A stretch of 64,000 bases of DNA, taken from assembly GCF_030272615.1 (NCBI RefSeq), contig NC_081413.1, forward strand, positions 444,007,038 through 444,071,037, given 5' to 3'. The DNA is from Cryptomeria japonica (lineage: Eukaryota; Streptophyta; Pinopsida; Cupressales; Cupressaceae). The number at the start of each line of letters is the position of its first letter. Within the stretch, counting starts at the first letter, position 1. The position numbers and the translations under genes are program-made. Below are positions 53,176 through 64,000 of the stretch, piece by piece. The notes under the pieces were generated by a model, which was given only the letters and a program-made list of their open reading frames with translations, had not been told where the DNA came from and did no database searches.

Positions 53176-56100
53176 TGTTGTCATGAAAGATTGCACCTAT
53201 GATGCTAAGTGAAAAACCAAGCAATCCTGTGAAACATGGAAAACTCCTTTGAGCTTGTGGTTGCTCAAGTTGAAGGTGAATCTCTAGGTTATGGGTGGGC
53301 TTCCCTTCTAAAAATTATTGAGGTGGAAAAGAGTGAGATAATCTGAAAATAATGTAAAATTGCAACTAAACTAGGAGGTGATACACCAAAAATAATTATA
53401 ACTCACAGAAACATATCAAAACTTTAACCACACAGAGCAATTTACTCTTCAACATCATAAATATTTCCTAGGAAGGCCAAGGATAATGTAAACTTGGAAT
53501 GAAAATTGGTTTCACAACCAAATTGACAAAATACCCCTTTTACACAACCTAAAACCTATGATTATACAAAAAGAAGAAGATGCATGCACATAAAAGAGAC
53601 TGAAATTCAAAGGTTTTAAATTAAAACACAATAAATTTCTATCAAATTTGTAAACGAACATGCACAATTAACAAGGCAATATATACGAAACTCTACAATA
53701 TCAAATGAAATCTGCTATAAAATTGAAATACTAAAGTGCTGAGATACAATGTTTTTTTGCAAAAATGTGTATGCAAGAAAGAAAGAACTAGAGGGGGAAA
53801 AAAAGGAGGAGAAAGAATATATAGAACCCATGAAGCTCATCACCTTCAAAACCCAAAAAATAAAAAACTATATGAGAAAAATCCTTGGGGGAATTTTCCC
53901 AAAAAAGCATAAAAAACTCATGCATAATCCCGCCAAAAGTAAACTCCAATGCTCAAAATAGGCTCCCAACTGACGTTGCATGAAAAAGACCCCCTGTGCT
54001 AAAAATACAACTGTCAATCCACTGCCAGAAATAGCTCTACAGAAAAAGTAAACCCCTCTGAAAACTGCATGATATATGAGCCAAAAAATAACTCATGAAC
54101 TGAAAAAAGAAACCCTCTCTATGAATCTGCATGCACTGGTATAAATATAGTTACAAAAAGAACCCTCTCTGAAAATAGAAACCTCTCTGCCAAATATAGC
54201 TTGAGAAAAAAGAAAATCCCTTCTCTTGTAAAATAGAAACCTCTCTACCAAATATAGCTTGAGAAAAAAGAAAATCCCTTCTCTTGTTAAAATTTGCATG
54301 CTATGCACTACCAAAAATAGCTGGTAAAAAGCAATCCCCCTCTCTGCATAATTGCTTGATTTTATTTTTTCTTTATCATTTAAGTAATCTTATTTTAATA
54401 TTTTAAATATAAAACATCTTGTTTTATATTTAAACTGCTAGAATAAATTATTTACTTTTCTATACTCAAATTTATAATTTAATATACATTTATTAATATT
54501 TTAATCAAATAAATCCTAAAAAATTAATATTGAATTATAAATTACAATTGAATATCTTGAATATTTACTATACTTTAACATATACTAATTTAAAATTTTG
54601 GTTTTGACTTAAATCTTAAATTAATATATATTAAATATAATATACAATGATAGAAAAGAAAATAAAGAATATGCCCTTATAATACGGGATTTGCAAAGTG
54701 TATTAGGTTATAAGACATCTAAGTCTTGACCTTCGAGTTGTTTAATACATGCATTTGATTGTATTTCTTTAAAATAAATAAAAGAAAACCCTAATTATAG
54801 GGCATGTGACAAAACACTCAAACCCTATCACTTAGTCATTTTATCCTTATCTTCTTCGGGAAGCCTCCTTCTCTTTCGTCATGCACACACTCTGAAACTA
54901 GGGTTTGCACTATTCCTGGTGCTCGAAGTTGAGTGGTACTGAGGTTTTTCTTGCAGATATTTGTGCGGTATGTGCTATTTTTCTTCGTCTTTATTTTATC
55001 TGCACTTTGGTAGAAAAGAAAAAGCAGAATCTTTGCTTTATGTATATTTTTTGGGGTTCTCATAAGATATTTTGTTGCTTTGTCCTTTTACAATGGCTCT
55101 CTGGAAGCATTATGATAGTTTATGTTTTGATTGAAAATTTTTCACTATAGCTGCATTGTCTCTTTCTTTGACTGGTGACTATAAATGACTTCTTTTCTCT
55201 CATAACATTTATTTTCATGGGTTATTACTATTGTTGTTCAGTCTTAACTCAGATTGTTGTTCTTGGAACTATATACATTGTCTTCTCATGATGACTGTGA
55301 CTAATGATTTTGTCTCCACTATTGATTAAAACATTTTAATTTCAAGAATGCATTGTATTGATGATGGATACTCTGTTGAAATGATAACATGGTGATGCAA
55401 TACATTGTTTTATCCGTTTGGTTACTACAACCATGACTGGGACTTGTATTATATTACTTTGATTCGAGATACCTTTATATTCTAATTTTTGTGTGTTAGA
55501 GACACTTTGTGTAATCCCTATCATAAAAACATTGTATCTCTACATATGAAGGAGTATCCATGATTTAATGATTCATTCCTTGACTGGGTAGTTCTTTATT
55601 TGTGACAGGGCCTAACTGTGACTGGAATAAGCCTATTCTTTAGATAAGATATCTTTGTCTTTTAAAATCACAGTCCTAATAAGGTTTGAAATAAATCCCT
55701 TGTGACATGTTCATTTCCCTTTGCTCAATGGTTTGGGTATGATGACTCTTTTCTCGATGTTCCTTGTTCTTGGAATCTATGGTTTAAATAGACTTCACTT
55801 TGTGTAGAAGACTATCTCATTACTATTATAGTTTCACTTTACCCTGCTCTCTATATATACCTGAAACTTTCCATGACTCGGTAAGGGTCTGACTTTGATT
55901 GTCCTTATTAGAATTTTATTGTTTGTACCTAACTATCACTCTATGTTTTCTCTTGCTCTTTGTAACTATCAAAGTTGATTGCTCTTTCAATAGGGCACTG
56001 CCATTTTCATTGTGCTATTGATTGCAATCCATACTGCTAGCTATGACATACTCTAGACTTAATCAGTGTTATTGAGTCTCTTCTATATAGAAGCTTGGAA

Positions 56101-59100
56101 ATTTGATCATTATGATGGCAGTGATGAGTGTGTTTTAAGACTGACTATGATGTCTATTATGAGGGCTCATTATGAACTATATACCGCATATCCTTGATCA
56201 AAGTTGACCGTCTTTATTGAAACTACTCATTGATTTTGGAATATAGACTATCATGAATTTACTTACTATGATTGTATCTCTTTCAAATACCAGCTGTGAA
56301 TACAATACATAATGAACTATGTAAAAATTGTCTTTCCAACCATCTATAAGGCTTTCTAACAATATTTATTCAAACTTGTAAACTTAGGTTGTAACCCTAT
56401 CAACTTGACTACCCTTATTACTATATTTTGAGGTTGCTTTGTTATGGCTTGTGGATGATAACAAGCTCTTGCTTATGAACTTTAGCCCCTTGTTGGTGGA
56501 AAAAATTGTCTCTCTTCAAAAGTAACTTATCATTATGATACAAATGTTATGGTGCTCATTCAGTGAGTGTATCTGCACTTATTTCCTTTCATATTGTCAG
56601 TTTGTCTTCATTATATATTGCTTTGATAGGATATCCTCTATGGTGACTGAATTAGACATGTATGTTTCATTATTAGCCCAACATGGATACTTAGATATTT
56701 CTTACCATTGTATAGTCATATGACTCTTCATTTGAATACATGACTGTTTGGTTTTGACTCATGAGTATTTGACTGTTGCCCACTATTGATAATGACTATC
56801 ATTAATGCATATCATTATTGGTCTTCTTTAATGGCAACAGTTTTCTATTCTCTGTATATTTATACTGCTATGCCTCCAAACTTTGTGAGAAAATTATTAA
56901 TTGACTGTGTGATCTCTATAGTTTGTACTTGATAACCTTTAACCTCTAATTCTAGCAATGGTTTCTAGGAAAATTTGTCCTCTAGCATCGTATTTTGACT
57001 TTGCTTGTATCTTCTTAGTGAAACTTTTGTGACTATATTTGTAAATTGGTATTGTATACGTATATTTTCTTTCTTTTTGGCTCATGTGACTATTGACATT
57101 CTACACTCTAATGAGAATGGTTGATGTTGTCATTGATGGCAACCAACTAGTAATAGGATTCTATAGGTTCATCAGCAACGTAGACATCATTCATCGGCAC
57201 TAGCAGGCACAACAAAGTTCATTCATCGACATCTAGTTCACACACGCTATGAAGCATACTGACACTCAGGCCGACATGAGACAAAGTTTTATTTATGTGA
57301 ATTGTATTGTAAATGTAATTAATTATTTGTAAGCCAATATGACGTATTGTAAAGATTCATATATGTATGAGATCTTATAGGTCATTTTTGATATGGTATT
57401 ATGTAGAAGATAGTGAAAAGATTTTGTAATAAGGTAGATAGGTTATGTGAGTGAATATCATTCACCGACAGGTTTTTGGTTATGGTTTCTTACAGAGCTT
57501 AAACCGGTACTGAATCAAGCATTGCAGATGCTATTTTGAGCAGTACATTGTCTTGGATTTAATTATCCATTTTGTAGTCAGTGAGACTCTTTCATTGAGT
57601 AGTGTGCTCTAGGTTGTTGGCCTTCCTGCATGTGCAGGCCCCTATTGTAAGTAATATTTATTCATATTGGCCAGTGAGTAAATATTGTGGGTCACAAATC
57701 CCACCAAGGTTTTTCCCTTACCGAGTTTCCTCGCCAAAATATCTTGTGTTATTGTGTGCATTAATGTTGTCTCTATTATTTCACTTTGTTGTATTATTAT
57801 TTGTTTACAGGTAGATTAATTTGGGTTGTAAATTTATAAATAAGTTCAAATATCCCATTAACTGGTTAGACACTGATTCACCCACCCCCCCCCACCCCCC
57901 CAATGTCTTTGGGACTCTCATTGCATCTAACAGTGACCTGGGTATAAGGATTCTTTATTGATAACATTGCCTTCCACTGTCATTGTATCTTTTCACCTCA
58001 ATCATTTGAACTAATTTTTACATTTCTTTTACTGCCATAACTTTACAAGGTATTTTCATATATAGTGCCTCCATGTGACTGGTAGAGACTACTCCTTCAT
58101 ACACTATTCCTTGTATCCTAGGTGACTCCATTCTAAGATATCTTTGATTTATATCACTGAAACAACAATCATTGGCTTTTTTATGCATTAGATTTGAATG
58201 GTTACTTGTTCATTGTAGCAATGGCCATGACCAAAATTGTAATTCTATTTTCTCTTTGTTGTTAGAAAAATTGCAATCTGATGTCTTACTGCCTTAGAGA
58301 TGATATGAAGATTCTGATAGGTCTTTGAGACTGTTGTATTATAATCCATCACTCCATTCTTTTGGCAACTATTATATCCTGAGTACAATCACTTTCTCAC
58401 ATTTGTGGCTATCTACTGTATATTGCATCTGTGGATTTTATTTGATGAGACCCTATTGTTATGACTTTTAAAATCAAATACTATTGTCCTTCAAGCTGTA
58501 TAGCTGCAATGGTAACTTTCTTACTGAGACTTTTGAGTGTTCATTCTATCTTTCTTGAATTTGTTCTCGCAAATCTTTTATGACTGTTAGAATAGTCATC
58601 TTTCACTATTATCTATGCATTGAATGTTCTCATTGCTTTGTTGTCATTTAAACTCTCTACACTATTAGTGAATAGCATTCCTCACATTCACTGTTTAGGC
58701 CTTATTGACAATGATATAATGCTATTTTTAATATCAGTGATGAGTCTATGCATTCAAGGCACCATCTCTATGGAGGAAGCACTGAAAATATACTTTATAT
58801 GGGCTATATCACTGATCTTTATTTCTCATGTATCATGGTGTTGTGACTATTCCAGCACCTTTATAGAGACTGTCATCTGGAGATGCTAGATCTTCTTTTT
58901 ATCAATAACCATATCCCTGTTTATCATACCTTTATTGGTTTGTAACTATGTTCTTCACAACTTGATACTTTTTTATATTTTGTATGCTAAGAAGTCTATC
59001 ATTGTTCTTTATCTGATTATTGTTCCCTGAAAAAAGGTTGTAGACTACTGTTGTGGCTTGGAAAAGTTATTGCCCTTTGGCTGCTATGATTGTCCTCTTC

Positions 59101-60562
59101 CTACACTGTCAAATACCTTCCTTTAGGTGGTGACTTATACTTTCAACTTGTTATTTTGTTGGTCCTTCAATATTAAATATCTTAGGACTACTAATGAAGG
59201 GTTTACATTTGCTATCTTCTTTGTATTTGATATGCTATTGCACTTTAGCATTGTGAGTTTAGAATGTTGCTATAATGCTTACTATTTTTTAACCGGTCTT
59301 CTCTTAGACAATCACATATTCCATTTTTTTCTATTAGTCTTGAAAATGCCATCATCTTAAGACTATATTTAAGTTCACTACTATGAATGATATGGATCAA
59401 ACTTTTGATTCTTACCAAGGTTAAGAATGCTATTGTATTGGACTATCATGTTGTTCTAAAACATTTTGACTCTATTTATGCTTTGTCTATGGTTCTTATA
59501 ACTGTTGTCTCTAAGATGATCATTGTGTAAGATATTTTATTAATGTGATCTCTCTTCCTTTGTATTCAATCATCGTCATTGTTGCATGAAACTCTATAAT
59601 ATGATGGTTGTCATATGTTGCTATTAATATCTTTGACTGTCTTTGAGTTGTATTAGTCATATCATGACTGTCATCATCTTAATATTTTATGCATATGATG
59701 GCTCTAGTTAGCTGTCTTTCATTGACTACAATCATTTGCATTGTTGTATATACTGCCACTGGATGGCAGTTTATATTGTTGTTGAATGAAAGTATATGGG
59801 ACTATGGATGTGATTGTACTTGATGTCTGGCAGCTGATCAGAGTTACCCTATGAATGATAACTTGTATGTTGAGCTCAACCCCTTTGGGAGCCCATTTTA
59901 ACCCACATACGTGATATTTATGAAATGAAAAATCTGTATCTGCACATAAAACAAACGAGTGAGATAAAAACATGGTTCTCACTGATATATCATGGCATCT
60001 TTTCTGCGTTGATCTACTTTGTCTTGAATCTGATATAGCAGTGTATGCAAAGTAGAAGTATCTCTATGTATATAGGAGTGAAAGGAATAACCCAGAGCTC
60101 TAACAAAACATTTATCTCTCTATTTCAGGTCAACACATGGGGTGGACAGTGAGATGTTCAAATCAACGAAGTTGATCAGAAGATTCTTCTTCAGAACTCA
60201 TCAACCTAAACAAGCAATTATGGGTTCTTTCTTTCTTTTCTCTATACATTCTTTTGCTTCTTTTGTGTTTATATTTATATGATCAATGTGATCTATTCTC
60301 AGCTATTCCCACAACTTGTGTAGGTTCTAGTAAATAGTTTATTCTTTATAAATAAAAATGTATTACATGCATATGTTTTACTCATGTATGTCTTTCTTGA
60401 TTTCAGCATTGCATACATGGAAATAAGATACTTGTATGGCATACATGTCTATTTAATAAAGCCAACCAACTTATGGAAAAATTTTGTGTACCTTTTTCTA
60501 CAATACATAAGACCTGTGATAGGTCACCAAAATTTTAAAAGTGTGATTCAATTTTGGTAACA
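53176..60562 (-). repeat. G right (5') LTR, about 6.5 kb plus the J insertion
   Basis: It spans from TGTTGTCATGAAAG (plus strand, 53176) to GGTAACA (60562), so on the minus strand TGTTACC...ATGACAACA. It contains J (842 bp). The first 330 bp have no partner in the window because F1 and E1 interrupt the left LTR. No coding sequence is supported. It carries the same AT-rich stretch (54350-54660) and TGACTAT-rich stretch (55140-59000) as the left copy. Confidence 0.82.
57091..57932 (+). repeat. J: solo copia-type LTR
   Basis: 842 bp, from TATTGACATTCTACAC to CATTGCATCTAACA, flanked by GTGAC (57086-57090 and 57933-57937). The left G LTR lacks it at 18251. The first base pair reads TA where TG is expected, a likely point change. 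It shares GTCATTGATGGCAACC, GGTTTTTCCCTTACCGAG and a CCCACCCCCC run with the other copia LTRs. No internal part remains, so LTR-LTR recombination is inferred. Confidence 0.9.
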
Positions 60563-60670
60563 ATCCTACTGGGACTAGAAGGATACTGGTAAATAGCCAA
60601 AACAACTAGTGTCGACATCCATGACACAATATCAATGCAACACATAATCACTTCCTCCAAATGACCAACA
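60563..60670 (-). repeat. H 3' LTR, first 108 bp
   Basis: The minus strand starts TGTTGGTCATTTGG at 60670 and has GTCATGGATGTCGACAC, parallel to GTCATTGATGTCAACAC in C. It ends abruptly at the G boundary. Confidence 0.75.
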
Positions 60671-61100
60671 ATTTTCCCCTTTGGTATTGATGGCAACACT
60701 AGATGTGAAAAACATCCAAGTGCCAAGAAATGCCAAACAAATCTCCCACACAAAATATAGCACTGAAGTTCTAATCCATATTTCATATAAATGATATCAC
60801 AATTAAGTTATGCAATTTTGTCCCCCTAATGTATATATCCCTTAAGCTTTTGACATGAATATATCTCCCCCTTTGACATCAATACCAGAATTCTGACATA
60901 AATATCAAAGCAAAAATTAAAAACCACTGAACCACAAGGCTAACTACTCCCTCTGAGCAGTAGCATCACCACATCAATCCAGAATGAATAATATCTATGA
61001 TAATGCATATCGAACCGATACCAAATAACATCAATCAACTCTTTACCAAAGAGGCAAAAACCCCTTAATTTGTCTCTGGGGTACACAAATGAATCTTTAG
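60671..61100 (-). promoter_or_regulatory. H purine tracts and 3' untranslated region
   Basis: CCAAAGGGGAAAAT (60671-60684, minus strand) touches the LTR; GTCAAAGGGGGAGATAT lies at 60862-60878. The rest holds no gene. Confidence 0.65.
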
Positions 61101-62460
61101 GCAAAAGTTAAGTGAATATGTCTACAATCTTCTCTTTAGTATTCACATAAACTAATCTAACTTCATTTTCTTCCACCTTCTCCTTCAACAAGTTATACAT
61201 GATAGATATGTGCTTTGTCTTAGAGTGAAATACCAGATTCTTTGATATGTCTATAGAAGCAGAGTTATCACAGTGAATAACTATCGGTCCAATACAATGC
61301 ACTTTTATGTCCTTCAACATTTGCTTCATCCATAGAACTTGTGTACAATTAGTAGTAGCAGCAACATACTTAGCTTCAACAGTAGATAAAGAAGTACATG
61401 ACTGTTTCTTGCTAATCCATGAAAGAAGTTTCTTTCCAAGAAATAAAGCTCCATCGGATGTACTTTTATGGTCATCAACAACACCTACCCAGTCTGCATC
61501 TGTATATGCACATAAAGTAAAGTCATCATCCTTATGGTACCACAAACCATATTGAGATCTACATTGCAAGTATCTAAAAATAAATTTCACTGCACTCTCA
61601 TGATTTTCTCTAGGATCACTTTGATATCTTGATGCAATTCAAACAACATTCATTATATCAGGCTTAGTCTGAGTCAAATATAGTAGACCTCCAATCATAG
61701 ACGTGTATCTTGTAAGATTTTCGAGTATGGATTCATCTTTCCTTGTCAATTTCTTACTTGTAACCATAGGAGTACTTATTGGTTTCGAGTCTTCCATACC
61801 AAATTTCCCCAATCATAGACATTTCAAATTCATTCTCCATATTTTTAGAAAATTTTATACACAACTTATCTTCACCTCCAAAAATAATGTTATCAACAAA
61901 GACCTCAATAATAAATATATCATCATCAGTGATTTTATAATATAGATTACTATCAGCATTACCTTTAGTTAAACCAAGCTCAAAATATATTTATCTAACC
62001 TTGCATACCAAGCTCTAGGTGCCTGTTTCAATCCATATAAGGCTTTCCTTAACCTCCAAACCATGTTTTTATCATCTGAAAGTAAAAAACCATCACGTTG
62101 CTCAATATAAACTTCCTCATCAAGATCCCCATTCAGAAAAGCACACTTAACATCCATATGATAAACCTTTTAGTTTATATGTGCAGCATAGGCAAGAAAT
62201 AATCTTACAACTTCAATCCTAGCTATAGGTGCAAAATTTTCACCATAATCAATTCCTTCCTTCCGAGAATATCCTTTACAAACCAATATAGCTTTATTCC
62301 TTACAAATTGTCCATCTTCATTTAATTTATTCATAAAAACCCATTTAGATCTAATAACATTCTTATTTTTAGGCTGGGGAACTAAACTCCACGTGTTATT
62401 CTTTTCTATCTGATCTAATTATTCTTCCATAGCTTTCATCAAACATTCATCTACATACAT
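61101..62460 (-). pseudogene. H RT and RNase H remnant
   Basis: RNase H (61108-61590) is well kept, with AYTDADWVGVVDDHKSTSDG and HCDNSASIDISKN. RT (61590-62460) is broken: the clean part is 61969-62157 ([37 protein letters not shown]). The catalytic motif reads FVDNII, so the second Asp is lost, and about 27 residues are missing between EMSMIGEI and the GMEDSKP-like motif near 61800. It cannot be active. Confidence 0.88.
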
Positions 62461-63010
62461 GCTTCAATTACCAATACTGGCTAAACTTGAGAAATTAAAC
62501 ATACCTAATTAGCTACCCATCTCCTTCTTGTCATCACTCCATTGTTCTTATCCCCAATGATTTGATCTTCTACATGATTCATCCTTACATAGCTAGGAGT
62601 CTTTTCATTCTCTACTCCTCTTTCTTGTTCTTTAGTTAATGTTGAATTTTCTGATACTGTCGGAGTAACTGGTTCAACATTTTGTTTCAGTAAAGGTGTT
62701 ATCGGTTTAGATATGATCATTTCCACTATCAGTTCTTGCTCAGAAATTATGATTCGACTTTTATTTAGCTCATCCACCTTGACATTAGAGCTCTCCACAA
62801 TTCTCTACAATATTTTGTTATAACATCTATATGCTTTTCTTTCATTAGAATAACCAATAAATATCCCTTCATCACATCTAGGATCAAAGTTTCCAATGGA
62901 ATCATCTATATTCTTTCCTTTTATTACCTTTTGTCTGAGTACTGGTTGCAATCTCCAAACTAGATAGTGATTTTGCATTTTCCATCCTTGAATTGTAATT
63001 TAAATCCCTT
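62461..63010 (-). pseudogene. H integrase region with the catalytic core deleted
   Basis: A protease-side GAG-pre-integrase tail (SVGQLVDKGFKLQFKDGKCK, about 62975-63035) is followed almost directly by the far C-terminal integrase region (FDPRCDEGIFIGYS, about 62850-62890; the same words are in C at 31050). About 300 codons, including the zinc finger and DDE core, are missing. The linker frame 62505-62798 has no domain. Confidence 0.78.
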
Positions 63011-63374
63011 ATCCACCAATTGTCCTACACTCAAGATTATTCCTTAAACCTTCAACATAATAAATATTATTAGTATTGTGCTTACTGTCTAATGATATAG
63101 TTCCTTTTCCTTTGATCATACATGCTTTGTCATCTACAAATCTAACTAGACTGCAATCAAATTCTTGCAAAGATAGAAACTTCCTTTTATATCCAATCAT
63201 GCGATGTGAACATCCACTATCAATTACCCATTCATCCTTATCTTCAATTTTTGTATCAAGTGCCTTTTCTTTAGGTACATTCTCTTCCAGTACTGGAACA
63301 TCTCTCTTGATAGCTAGGAAAACCCATTCCTTTCCATTGCCAGAACCACTAACAATCTTTTGTCGGTTCATCAT
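63009..63374 (-). pseudogene. H aspartic protease
   Basis: WVIDSGCSHRMIGYKRKF contains the copia protease site Asp-Ser-Gly. The fold continues to IYYVEGLRNNL, after which the frame shifts. Confidence 0.85.
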
Positions 63375-64000
63375 TAGAATCAGTCACAACTTCCTCATCT
63401 GCAATGTAGCATGATTTATCTCTATTTTTCCTATACTTATACTCATTCTGATATCCAGGGTTAGGCTTAAAATATCTTCTAGCTCTTTCTTCGAATATTT
63501 AATTCCTTTCAGGACATCTAGATGCAAAATGACCTATCTTATTATAGGCAAAACATTTAAATGATGCTTTTCCTTCATACTTACTTCCTATCGGCCCTTT
63601 AGGTACTCTTCTAGCAAATAGGGCTTCAAGTTGCTCAAATTCTTCATCTTCTGTCTTCATATCGTCCAATTATTTTGCATACAAATGTTTCCAATCTTGC
63701 TTGCCAGTTGATGATGTAAATGTATGAAAAGCAAGTTAAGACTTCACAGCTCTAGAAGGTCCAAATTATTCTAGCTCAAAAGCAGATAATTTCCCAACCA
63801 AGGTATCTCTATGATAGAAGTATTAGCCATTGTTCTCAATTCATTAGTTGCAGTAGCCTTCATCTTATAAGCTAGTGGAAAAGATCTTATAATTTTAGAA
63901 ACTATTTCATCTTCACTTAGAGATCCACCAAACCATTGAATACCCATAACAATTTCATTTACTCTTTCCATGAATGCAGTAATCCTTTCATCTTCTTGCA
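63375..64000 (-). pseudogene. H Gag, zinc knuckle and UBN2 part, cut by the window edge
   Basis: A knuckle near 63510-63560 reads CFAYNKIGHFASRC with the second Cys changed to Tyr. The clean frame 63771-63971 (ERVNEIVMGIQWFGGSLSED, FPLAYKMKATATNELRTM) matches UBN2-type copia Gag. Stops separate the parts. Confidence 0.8.

Larger units (their letters stand above)
14739..60562 (-). mobile_element. Element G: Ty3/gypsy element with giant LTRs, nested inserts inside
   Basis: Two long direct repeats flank a minus-strand gypsy interior (47324-53175). The right copy is 53176-60562; the left copy is broken into 14739-19787, 22736-22798, 44298-44610 and 46612-47323 by inserts, each explained by a target duplication or a family match. 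Both copies share the start TGTTACCAAAATT (minus strand), and the right copy ends CATGACAACA before a primer-site-like motif. Without inserts the LTR is about 6.5 kb and the whole element near 19 kb. Its remaining 330 bp of left LTR should lie left of E1, outside the window. Many stops show it is old. Confidence 0.85.
60563..64000 (-). mobile_element. Element H: Ty1/copia element, runs off the right edge
   Basis: On the minus strand Gag, protease, an integrase remnant, RT and RNase H lead to purine tracts and 108 bp of LTR start (TGTTGGTCATTTGG), where G is inserted. It is the outermost layer seen. ATCCT (60563-60567) should be the target duplication of G, with its partner beyond the left edge. 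Confidence 0.85.

Noticed and set aside
57870-57900. Poly-C run as sequencing artefact or G-quadruplex feature
   Set aside because: Similar C runs occur near the ends of C (44261) and F2 (46571) LTRs, so it is part of these copia LTR ends.
47281-60562. Tandem segmental duplication instead of LTRs for G
   Set aside because: The repeats flank a gypsy interior in the right orientation, begin TG and end CA, and a primer-site-like motif follows the 5' copy; LTRs explain all of this.
1-64000. tRNA or rRNA genes
   Set aside because: I looked for cloverleaf-type A and B boxes and conserved rRNA words and saw only primer-site fragments next to LTRs; a covariance-model scan would settle this.

Overview
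The window is plant nuclear DNA made entirely of transposable elements. I find no ordinary host gene, tRNA or rRNA. Plant origin rests on the retroelement families present: Tat-type Ty3/gypsy with a second RNase H, a plant mobile domain (PMD) ORF, and several Ty1/copia families whose purine tracts resemble AAAGGGGGAGAT. The deep nesting, AT-rich LTRs and absence of genes suggest a very large genome, perhaps a gymnosperm or fern; that guess is weak.

The layout is a Russian doll. The outermost layer is a minus-strand copia element (H, 60563-64000, running off the right edge). Its 3' LTR was hit by a minus-strand Ty3/gypsy element (G) whose two LTRs are about 6.5 kb each, longer than its 5.85 kb interior. 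G's right LTR is 53176-60562, its interior 47324-53175, and its left LTR survives as pieces at 14739-19787, 22736-22798, 44298-44610 and 46612-47323. Into G's LTRs went a small non-autonomous LTR element (I, 19788-22730, target duplication ATTTT), a copia element (C, 22799-44292, duplication GTAAG), copia LTRs F1 (14165-14738) and F2 (44611-46606), and a solo LTR (J, 57091-57932, duplication GTGAC).

A third layer sits inside these. Element E1 (1-14164, plus strand; its 5' LTR is left of the window) interrupts F1. It is a nearly intact Tat element with a 2,493-codon gag-pol frame broken by only four TAG stops, plus a long antisense GC-rich PMD ORF. Element D (22912-30090, minus strand) begins inside the 5' LTR of C and carries gag and an unknown protein of about 1,000 codons but no pol. 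Element E2 (33754-43629, minus strand, duplication ATATT) interrupts the 3' LTR of C; it has no gag-pol, only proline- and glutamine-rich ORFs of unknown role.

E1 and E2 look like an autonomous and non-autonomous pair. They share the purine tract and first bases of the LTR, a stem-loop followed by CTCGAGGGGGCAT upstream of it, a tandem GGTGAAAAC hairpin block, and a short repeat related to GCGTCTGTGTC. That repeat lies upstream of gag-pol in E1, upstream of the antisense PMD ORF in E1, and upstream of the E2 ORFs, each time in the orientation of the gene that follows. In all layers most in-frame stops for which the original residue can be guessed are TAG where Gln (CAG) is expected, as predicted for decay of methylated CHG sites.
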